Shown in pieces: positions 1 through 7,429 of a stretch of 7,429 nucleotides of DNA. Within the stretch, counting starts at the first letter, position 1, and each line of letters begins with the position of its first letter. Both the position numbers and the translations under genes were made by a program. Below the pieces are notes generated by a model. It did no database searches. It was not told the DNA's origin and worked only from the letters and a program-made list of their open reading frames with translations. The DNA is taken from the NCBI GenBank assembly GCA_036796975.1, contig DAIRBY010000072.1, positions 1 to 7,429 of the forward strand, in the 5' to 3' direction. The DNA comes from UBA8190 sp003453695. GTDB lineage: Bacteria; Actinomycetota; Acidimicrobiia; Acidimicrobiales; UBA8190.

Positions 1-27
1 TGACCGTCGGCGGAGCGGCACCAGCCG

Positions 28-273
28 GTGGACGAGGACCAGCCGGCGTCGGGGAGTGGTGGGGACCGGGCGCCGGAGCCGTCCGGGCCGGGCCTGTGGT
101 CTCTGGCGACACTCGGGCTCACCGCCGGCGTCTGCCTCGCCATCTTCGTAGGAGGTGGAATTTGGCTGGATTCGGTGACGCACCGGTCTCCGCTTTTCGC
201 CCTGGTCGGTGTCGCCGTGGGCATCGTGTCGGCAGTTATGGTCGCCTACCGGGAAATCCGGCCCTTCCTCTGA
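28..273 (+). CDS. atpZ: AtpZ/AtpI-family small membrane protein, Fo assembly factor
   Basis: An 81-residue protein with a hydrophilic, Pro/Gly/Asp-rich N-terminus (about 1-22) and two predicted membrane helices (about 24-46 and 54-74). The stretch GGGIWLD (42-48) followed by SPLFALVG (54-61) matches the pattern of the small AtpZ / 'ATPase gene 1' family, whose genes sit at the head of F-type ATP synthase operons. Family members are thought to act with AtpI in c-ring assembly, and divalent cation transport has also been proposed; the exact role here is inference. GTG at 28 is the first possible start after an in-frame TGA at bases 1-3, with GGAG at 12-15 as a rather distant ribosome site. The TGA could also be the end of an upstream gene. 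atpI follows after 31 bases. The family call rests on size, topology, motif and position. Confidence 0.78.
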   Translation: MDEDQPASGSGGDRAPEPSGPGLWSLATLGLTAGVCLAIFVGGGIWLDSVTHRSPLFALVGVAVGIVSAVMVAYREIRPFL

Positions 274-293
274 GCTGCCCCTCATCCCTGCTC

Positions 294-298
294 AGGAG
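294..298 (+). promoter_or_regulatory. Ribosome binding site of atpI
   Basis: AGGAG lies 6 bases before ATG 305. It decides the atpI start, because the same open frame stays open upstream into the atpZ-like gene (as far as an ATG at 209). The sequence upstream of 305 is the out-of-frame reading of atpZ. Confidence 0.8.
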
Positions 299-304
299 CT
301 ATCA

Positions 305-724
305 ATGATCCCTTCCGACCGCCTTCCTGACTTGGACGCCTCCCGACTCGGGCGCGCCCTGCGGCGGACTCGGGTCGGCGCCTTCGTCGCCGGTGTCCTC
401 GCCCTGGCTATCGGTGGCGTGGTGGGCCAGCCGCTCGGAGGCTTGGGTATGGTCCTTGGCCTCGTCGCCGGCGCTCTCAACACCCGTTCCGTAGACGCAG
501 CCGTGGCTCGGCTGCGGAACGTTGGCCCCGATGTGAAGGCCACGAGACGCCCTCTCATTACTCGGACCATTGGCCGTCTGGGAGTGGTCACGGCCGTAGT
601 CATCACAATGCTGATTGTCGAGGCGCCGATCGGACTCGGCATGCTGGTTGGCCTCATCGTGTACCAGGCCCTCTTCTTGGCCAGCATGTTGGGCGCCGTC
701 CTTCGCAGCGGGGCGTCATCATGA
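305..724 (+). CDS. atpI: ATP synthase subunit I (AtpI)
   Basis: A 139-residue integral membrane protein with four predicted helices (about 24-40, 44-60, 91-107 and 109-134). A basic loop (about 61-92, rich in Arg and Lys) separates the two hairpins, and the N-terminus is charged. Size, topology and position directly before atpB fit AtpI (UncI), a non-stoichiometric protein that helps assemble the c-ring and Fo. The second helix is Gly-rich and ends in ALNT (57-60), typical of the family. ATG 305 is chosen because of the well-spaced AGGAG before it. The stop overlaps the start of atpB in the sequence ATGA (721-724), which implies translational coupling. Sequence conservation in this family is low, so the name depends partly on context. 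Confidence 0.86.
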   Translation: MIPSDRLPDLDASRLGRALRRTRVGAFVAGVLALAIGGVVGQPLGGLGMVLGLVAGALNTRSVDAAVARLRNVGPDVKATRRPLITRTIGRLGVVTAVVITMLIVEAPIGLGMLVGLIVYQALFLASMLGAVLRSGASS

Positions 725-1497
725 CCGACGGCCTCGTTACTGCGCTCGGAGCGGCGCACCAGGTCGGGTCGAGGTTCCTTGCCTCCGGCAACATCGAGAT
801 CGGCAACCACGTCTATCGGAAGGTGGGCGGGCTCAACTTCGAACTCGACATCATCTGGTCGACGGTGATCGCCGGCTTCATCGTCCTCGTACTCGGTCTC
901 GTGATGGCCCGTCGGGCTACCCCCGGAGTACCAGGAAAGTTGCAGCTCTTCTTCGAGACCGTGGTCGATCAGGTCAACCATTTGGTGGAGTCCACGGTCG
1001 GGCCGAGCGGCACGCGGATAGTCCCCATGGCGGTCGCCCTCTTCCTGTTCATCCTCACTGCGAACTGGCTCGAGGTGATACCCAGCGCTCCGAAGGGTTC
1101 CACAGAGTACCTGCCCGCACCCACCAACAACGTGAACCTGACTTATGCGATGGCACTCGTGGCGATCATCATCGTGCACGCCGCATCCATTCGCGCAAGA
1201 GGACTTCGGGGATACTTCCGGCACTACACGCGGCCGTTTATGGTCTTCCTCCCCATTAACATCATCGAGGAGATCACCAAGCCGGTAACGCTCGCTCTCC
1301 GGCTCTTCGGCAACCTGTTCGCGGGAACGCTGATGTTGTTACTGATTGCCGCTTTACTTCCCGTTTACATCGTCCCGTTTGGGGACATCCTCTGGAAACT
1401 CTTCGACATGTTCATCGGATTCATCCAAGCATTCATCTTCGCACTGCTGTTCATCGTCTACTACGGAATGGCGACCAGTGTGGAAGAGGCTCATTGA
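721..1497 (+). CDS. atpB: F1Fo ATP synthase subunit a
   Basis: A 258-residue Fo subunit that forms the two proton half-channels against the c-ring. The N-terminal 44 residues are mostly polar and are followed by a hydrophobic helix (about 44-63). Further membrane segments lie at about 99-120, 139-155, 171-215 and 222-250. The signature LALRLFGNLFAG (191-202) carries the essential Arg194, equivalent to E. coli Arg210. Asn198 and Gln236 match E. coli Asn214 and Gln252 with the same spacing. TNNVNLTYA (135-143) is another family motif. The start overlaps the atpI stop (ATGA) and has no good ribosome site of its own, so coupling is likely. Codon use is less GC-rich than in the F1 genes and includes two TTA codons (207, 212). 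Thr203 and Asp229 occupy the E. coli Glu219/His245 positions. Confidence 0.98.
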   Translation: MTDGLVTALGAAHQVGSRFLASGNIEIGNHVYRKVGGLNFELDIIWSTVIAGFIVLVLGLVMARRATPGVPGKLQLFFETVVDQVNHLVESTVGPSGTRIVPMAVALFLFILTANWLEVIPSAPKGSTEYLPAPTNNVNLTYAMALVAIIIVHAASIRARGLRGYFRHYTRPFMVFLPINIIEEITKPVTLALRLFGNLFAGTLMLLLIAALLPVYIVPFGDILWKLFDMFIGFIQAFIFALLFIVYYGMATSVEEAH

Positions 1498-1550
1498 CCG
1501 CGTACACCGGAGCCATTTGCCCCGGCGCCGGACCAGATTTGTTGACCACC

Positions 1551-1559
1551 AAGGAGGAG
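1551..1559 (+). promoter_or_regulatory. Strong ribosome binding site of atpE
   Basis: AAGGAGGAG ends 2 bases before ATG 1562. The AAGGAGG core (1551-1557) leaves a 4-base spacer, and the second GGAG register is closer still. It is the best match to the anti-Shine-Dalgarno sequence in the window. It lies at the end of the longest spacer in the operon (1498-1561), in keeping with the need to make far more subunit c than the other subunits. A GTG at 1559-1561 is in frame but overlaps this site, so ATG 1562 is preferred. Confidence 0.88.
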
Positions 1560-1561
1560 TG

Positions 1562-1828
1562 ATGGCAGCAGGACCAGTTACTGGACAGGCGGTACAGCTT
1601 GCCGGCGCCATGATCGGCGGGGGCATGGCGTTAGGAGGTGGCGCCATCGGCGCCGCCGTCGGCGACGGACTTGCCGGTAGCCAGACCATCGCCGCCATTG
1701 CCCGTCAGCCCGAGATCGAAGCCAAGGCCCGACTGTACCTGTTCATCACCGTAGGCCTGGTCGAGGCCATGTACTTCATCAATCTCGCCTTCATGGCGTT
1801 CTTCGTGTTCGTCCTCTACAAGAAGTAG
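1562..1828 (+). CDS. atpE: F1Fo ATP synthase subunit c
   Basis: An 88-residue hairpin protein that oligomerises into the proton-driven rotor ring. Helix 1 (about 14-45) has a Gly-rich face, GGGMALGGGAIGAAVGDG (19-36). The polar loop carries ARQP (47-50), which contacts gamma/epsilon. Helix 2 (about 57-86) contains GLVEAMYFINLAF (65-77) with the ion-binding carboxylate Glu68, exactly 20 residues after Arg48 as expected. Ala69 rather than Ser/Thr after the Glu, and Asp35 where sodium-type rings have Gln, argue for protons rather than sodium. The sequence is very close to mycobacterial AtpE. By that alignment Asp35, Leu66, Glu68, Met70 and Ile73 match M. tuberculosis Asp28, Leu59, Glu61, Ala63 and Ile66, all positions tied to bedaquiline binding or resistance. 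Codon 24 is a TTA. Confidence 0.98.
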   Translation: MAAGPVTGQAVQLAGAMIGGGMALGGGAIGAAVGDGLAGSQTIAAIARQPEIEAKARLYLFITVGLVEAMYFINLAFMAFFVFVLYKK

Positions 1829-1833
1829 GCGTC

Positions 1834-2370
1834 ATGGTCGCTGCCACCGGAGGAAACTTCCTCGTCCCCGACGGGACCTTTATCGCCGAGCTGGTCGCCT
1901 TTCTGATCATCGTCGGCATCATCGGCAAATGGATCCTCCCCCCGCTCAACCGAGCCATGGAGAAGCGCCAAGCCGAGATCAAGGAGTCCCTCGAAGCCGC
2001 TAACCGCGCCAAGGCGGAGGCCGACGAGACCCGGGCCGAGCGGGCCGGCATCCTCGAGCAGGCCCGCCAGCAGGCCCGCGAGATCGTGGCCAACGCCAAC
2101 ACCACAGCCGAGCGGGTGCGCGGCGAGGCGGTGCAGCGCGGCCAGCAGGAGTACGAACGGATCGTCTCGAGCGCCGAGGCCGAGATCGCCCTCGCCCGCC
2201 AGCGGGCCGTCGACGAGGTGAGCAGGCGCGTCGGGACCCTGGTGCTGTCGGTGGCTCGCCAGGTCGTCGGACGGGAGATCGACGCCGAGGCGCACCGCGG
2301 GCTGATCGACGAGGCCGTGGCCGCCCTGCAGGCGGCGCCGGACTCCTCGGCCGGCGCGGCCCGGGGCTGA
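1834..2370 (+). CDS. atpF: F1Fo ATP synthase subunit b
   Basis: A 178-residue peripheral stalk subunit. One membrane helix (about 14-35) is followed by WILPPLNRAMEKRQAEI (33-49), the usual membrane-exit segment of b. A long charged Ala/Glu/Arg-rich helix follows (about 40-130), which should form the right-handed coiled coil. The C-terminal part (about 130-168) should bind delta. ATG 1834 lies only 5 bases after the atpE stop and has no clear ribosome site (weak AGAAG at 1821-1825), so translation is probably coupled to atpE. This is the only b gene in the operon and no b' is present, so a b homodimer is inferred. Codon use changes inside this gene: the first 60 or so codons still use A/T third bases, while the rest is almost purely G/C-ending. 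Confidence 0.96.
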   Translation: MVAATGGNFLVPDGTFIAELVAFLIIVGIIGKWILPPLNRAMEKRQAEIKESLEAANRAKAEADETRAERAGILEQARQQAREIVANANTTAERVRGEAVQRGQQEYERIVSSAEAEIALARQRAVDEVSRRVGTLVLSVARQVVGREIDAEAHRGLIDEAVAALQAAPDSSAGAARG

Positions 2371-2380
2371 GCGGGCAGCG

Positions 2381-2385
2381 AGGAG
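2381..2385 (+). promoter_or_regulatory. Ribosome binding site of atpH
   Basis: AGGAG lies 10 bases before GTG 2396. The spacing is on the long side, but it is the only such site in the 25-base gap after atpF. It supports the GTG start, which places the first conserved delta helix at residue 7. Confidence 0.6.
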
Positions 2386-2395
2386 ACGGACCGCC

Positions 2396-3316
2396 GTGCA
2401 CCCCTCACTGCGCGGGTACGTCACCGCCGTGATCGGCGACGCCGTCGCACAGGACGGCGGCGCCCAGCTGGCCGACGAGCTCAACGCCGTCGCCCACCTG
2501 GTGTCGCGCACCAACGACCTGGCCGTGACGCTCACCGACTTCGGCGTTCCGGTGCCGGCCCGCCAAGCCGTGCTGAGCGACCTCTTGAGCTCCCGGGTGC
2601 ACCCCCTCGTCCTCCGGGTGGTGTTGTGGGCGGTGCAGAGCGAGCGGGCCGACGACCTGCCCACCGTCCTGCACGAGCTGTTCGAGTACGCCCATCACCT
2701 GCAAGCCCTCGGCCCGGACCAGGTGCGCGCCGAGGAGCCCGTGTACGGGAGGACGGCCTGGCGCCACTACGCCTCGGGCTACGCGGCAGGAGTGTTCGAA
2801 GCAGTCGCCCAGACCGCCGAGATCGAGGACATGGAGGACGAGCTGTTCCGTTTCACCCGGATCGTCGAAGCCAACCCCGAGCTGCGCTCGGCCCGCGCCG
2901 CCCCCACGGTGGCGCCGGCGGGCCGCCAGGCGCTGCTCGACAACCTTCTCGGCGGCAAGGTCCGGCTCGCCACCTTGCAGCTGGCCAAGGTGGTCCTGGA
3001 AGGACATGTCCGCGACCTGGTGGCGGCGCTCGACTGGCTGGTGGAGCAGGCGGCGCGGGCCCGGGGGTGGCGGGTGGCCCGCGTGCGCGCCGCGCGTCCC
3101 ATCGACGACGGCGAGCAACAGGCCCTGGCGGGCGCCCTGGAGCGGCTCACCCGGCAGCCGGTCGAGCTGCAGATCACCGAGGACCCGTCGCTGCTCGGCG
3201 GGGCCGTCGTGCAGGTGGGGGACCTGCTCGTCGACGCCAGTGCCGAGCACCGGATTGCGCAACTGGAAGAGCATCTCCTCGGCGCCGAGGGGACGACGCG
3301 AGGAATAGGGACGTGA
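2396..3316 (+). CDS. atpH: F1Fo ATP synthase subunit delta, with doubled N-terminal domain
   Basis: A 306-residue delta subunit (OSCP homologue) that ties the top of the alpha3beta3 head to subunit b. Typical delta proteins are about 180 residues. This one has two copies of the N-terminal helical domain, about 7-100 and 128-221, aligned at a nearly constant offset of 121 residues. Matching landmarks are GY (7-8/128-129), AVAQ (16-19/136-139), DEL (27-29/148-150), RQA..L (56-60/177-181) and a final acidic helix. The C-terminal domain (about 224-295) carries the family motif DPSLLGGAVVQVGD (263-276) followed by LLVDASAEHRI. Actinobacterial delta proteins are known to be doubled, and mycobacteria also fuse b to the front. 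Here no membrane helix precedes, so b and delta remain separate. The GTG start is supported by AGGAG and by where homology begins. Confidence 0.95.
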   Translation: MHPSLRGYVTAVIGDAVAQDGGAQLADELNAVAHLVSRTNDLAVTLTDFGVPVPARQAVLSDLLSSRVHPLVLRVVLWAVQSERADDLPTVLHELFEYAHHLQALGPDQVRAEEPVYGRTAWRHYASGYAAGVFEAVAQTAEIEDMEDELFRFTRIVEANPELRSARAAPTVAPAGRQALLDNLLGGKVRLATLQLAKVVLEGHVRDLVAALDWLVEQAARARGWRVARVRAARPIDDGEQQALAGALERLTRQPVELQITEDPSLLGGAVVQVGDLLVDASAEHRIAQLEEHLLGAEGTTRGIGT

Positions 3317-3356
3317 CCACGGCCACGACGAGGACAACGACGGGAGTTGAGGGTTC

Positions 3357-4877
<1,521 letters not shown>

Positions 4878-4884
4878 AGAGCCC

Positions 4885-5832
4885 ATGGCGAGCGGCCAAG
4901 AACGCGTCCTTCGGCGGCGGATCCGAAGCGTCCAGGCGACGCAGAAGATCACGCGCGCCATGGAGCTCATCGCCGCCTCGCAGATCGTGCGCGCCCAGCA
5001 GCGCATCGCCGGTGCCGCCCCCTACCTGAAGGGCATCGCCGAGGTACTGGCCGAGGCGGTCGCCGACGCCGGCGAGCACGCCGGGCGGCTGGTGGGTGTC
5101 CCCGACGACCCCCGCCGGGTGCTCGTGCTGGGGCTCGTGGCCGACCGGGGGCTGGCCGGCGGCTACAACGCCAACGTGCTGCGCACCGTGGAGCGCCTGG
5201 TGCGCAGCGGACGCCAGAGCGACGTCGAGCACCGCATCGTGACGGTGGGCAAGAAGGGCCAGTCCTTCCTGCGCTTCCGGGGCTTCGAGGTGGCGCTCGC
5301 CTTCACCGGGTTCTCCGACCGCCCCACCTTCTCATCCGCCCGCGAGGTGGCGGCCGCGGTGACGGCACCCTTCGTGGACGAGGAAGTCGACCAGGTGCTC
5401 GTGGTGTCGACGAGGTTCCTCTCGGCGGGGACCCAAGTGGTGGAGACCCGCCAGCTCCTGCCCATGCCCGAGCCGACGGCCGGTGCCGGGCCCGAGGACG
5501 GCTCCGAGCGGGCGCCGGTCGACGATCCGCACCAGGCGCCGGGCGGGGGACGTTCTGGGTACACCGAGTTCGAGCCCGAGTCTGCCGACCTGCTCGGCGA
5601 GCTGGTGCCGCGCTACGTCGAGGCCGCCGTGTTCGGCGCCTTGCTCGAGGCGGCGGCCAGCGAGCACACCGCTCGCCAGCGGGCCATGGCTGCCGCCACC
5701 GACAATGCCGAGGAGCTCGTGAAGACGCTGACCCGGGTCATGAACCGGGCCCGCCAGGACGCCATCACCACCGAGATCATGGAGATCGTGGGCGGCGCCG
5801 AGGCGCTGCGCCAAGCCGAGCACGCCGAATGA
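4885..5832 (+). CDS. atpG: F1 ATP synthase subunit gamma
   Basis: The 315-residue central shaft that turns inside the alpha3beta3 head. The N-terminal helix (1-58) contains ATQKITRAMELIAASQIV (18-35), in the actinobacterial style. ADRGLAGGYNANV (86-98) begins the Rossmann-like domain, with Ala91 in place of the Cys of many gammas. The C-terminal helix carries RQRAMAAATDNAEEL (264-278) and the signature ITTEIMEIVGGAEAL (294-308). The protein is longer than E. coli gamma (287) mainly because of a Pro/Gly/Asp-rich segment at about 195-226. That is where chloroplast gamma has its redox insertion, but no Cys is present here. The loop typical of mycobacterial gamma between about 160 and 170 is missing. 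ATG 4885 follows the atpA stop by 7 bases with only a weak GAAGAG before it. Confidence 0.97.
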   Translation: MASGQERVLRRRIRSVQATQKITRAMELIAASQIVRAQQRIAGAAPYLKGIAEVLAEAVADAGEHAGRLVGVPDDPRRVLVLGLVADRGLAGGYNANVLRTVERLVRSGRQSDVEHRIVTVGKKGQSFLRFRGFEVALAFTGFSDRPTFSSAREVAAAVTAPFVDEEVDQVLVVSTRFLSAGTQVVETRQLLPMPEPTAGAGPEDGSERAPVDDPHQAPGGGRSGYTEFEPESADLLGELVPRYVEAAVFGALLEAAASEHTARQRAMAAATDNAEELVKTLTRVMNRARQDAITTEIMEIVGGAEALRQAEHAE

Positions 5833-5847
5833 AGCCACCGATGAAAC

Positions 5848-5851
5848 GGAG
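5848..5851 (+). promoter_or_regulatory. Ribosome binding site of atpD
   Basis: GGAG (within ACGGAG) lies 6 bases before ATG 5858, in the 25-base gap after atpG. Spacing is ideal and supports the chosen start of beta. Confidence 0.7.
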
Positions 5852-5857
5852 CACCGC

Positions 5858-7312
<1,455 letters not shown>

Positions 7313-7319
7313 CCCGACC

Positions 7320-7429
7320 GTGTCGTCCTTCCCGGCCAGCCTGGTCACCCCGGAGCGCACCGTCCTCGACACCGAGGTCCAGGCGGTGATGCTGCGCACG
7401 GTCGACGGCGAAGCGGCCTTCCTGCCCGG
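7320..7429 (+). CDS. atpC: F1 ATP synthase subunit epsilon, N-terminal part (cut by window edge)
   Basis: The first 36 codons are present and the rest lies beyond the right edge. The reading from GTG 7320 begins MSSFPASLVTPERTVLD and continues with VMLRTVDGEAAFLP (23-36). This is the beginning of the epsilon N-terminal beta-sandwich, which binds gamma and the c-ring. In the whole protein a C-terminal helical hairpin can restrain ATP hydrolysis, but that part is not visible. The start lies 7 bases after the atpD stop and has no recognisable ribosome site, so translation coupled to atpD is likely. Position after beta agrees with the standard operon order. Confidence 0.94.
   Translation, partial: MSSFPASLVTPERTVLDTEVQAVMLRTVDGEAAFLP

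Noticed and set aside
1..27. Possible operon promoter at the left edge
   Set aside because: Only 27 bases are visible and no -35/-10 pair can be seen. The TGA at 1-3 may be the stop of a preceding gene.
1522..1531. Perfect 10-base palindrome CCGGCGCCGG between atpB and atpE, considered as a terminator or operator
   Set aside because: There is no loop and no following T-run, and such GC palindromes are common at this composition. Terminating here would cut off the essential downstream genes.
1849..1854. GGAGGA just inside atpF, considered as a ribosome site for a later start
   Set aside because: No in-frame start codon follows at a usable distance, and a later start would cut into the membrane helix of subunit b.
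3317..3356. ACGACG/GACGAC-like short repeats in the atpH-atpA gap
   Set aside because: Too short and imperfect to call a repeat element; it fits ordinary GC-rich spacer sequence.

Overview
The window is almost entirely one bacterial F1Fo ATP synthase operon, read left to right on the + strand. The order is atpZ-like, atpI, atpB (a), atpE (c), atpF (b), atpH (delta), atpA (alpha), atpG (gamma), atpD (beta) and the first 36 codons of atpC (epsilon). Every gene I can support is on this strand. The longest gap between genes is 64 bases, so no stretch over 300 bases lacks a gene. I see no RNA gene, mobile element, CRISPR array or terminator. The operon promoter, if it is nearby, must lie left of base 1.

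The sequence suggests a high-GC actinobacterium. Subunit c closely resembles the mycobacterial form. Delta carries the tandemly doubled N-terminal domain seen in Actinobacteria, and the gamma N-terminus reads like actinobacterial gamma. It is not a mycobacterium: b and delta are separate genes, there is a single b gene, and alpha lacks the mycobacterial C-terminal extension. An Acidimicrobiia- or Thermoleophilia-type lineage is a reasonable but weak guess.

Layout: 28-724 holds two small membrane proteins thought to help assemble the c-ring and Fo (AtpZ-like, AtpI). 721-2370 holds the Fo sector: subunit a with its essential Arg, the c-ring protomer with its Glu, and the b stalk. 2396-7312 holds delta, alpha, gamma and beta; epsilon begins at 7320 and runs off the right edge. 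Protons passing between a and the c-ring turn gamma/epsilon inside the alpha3beta3 head, while b and delta hold the head still. Genes are tightly packed (ATGA overlap at atpI/atpB, 5-7 base gaps at several junctions), which suggests translational coupling.

I found no undescribed system. The points worth a second look are details of the synthase: a Met in subunit c at a position linked to natural bedaquiline resistance, a Cys-less insertion in gamma at the site of the chloroplast redox insertion, a complete tandem duplication in delta, an unusual residue pair in subunit a, and a marked change in codon use near the atpE/atpF junction.
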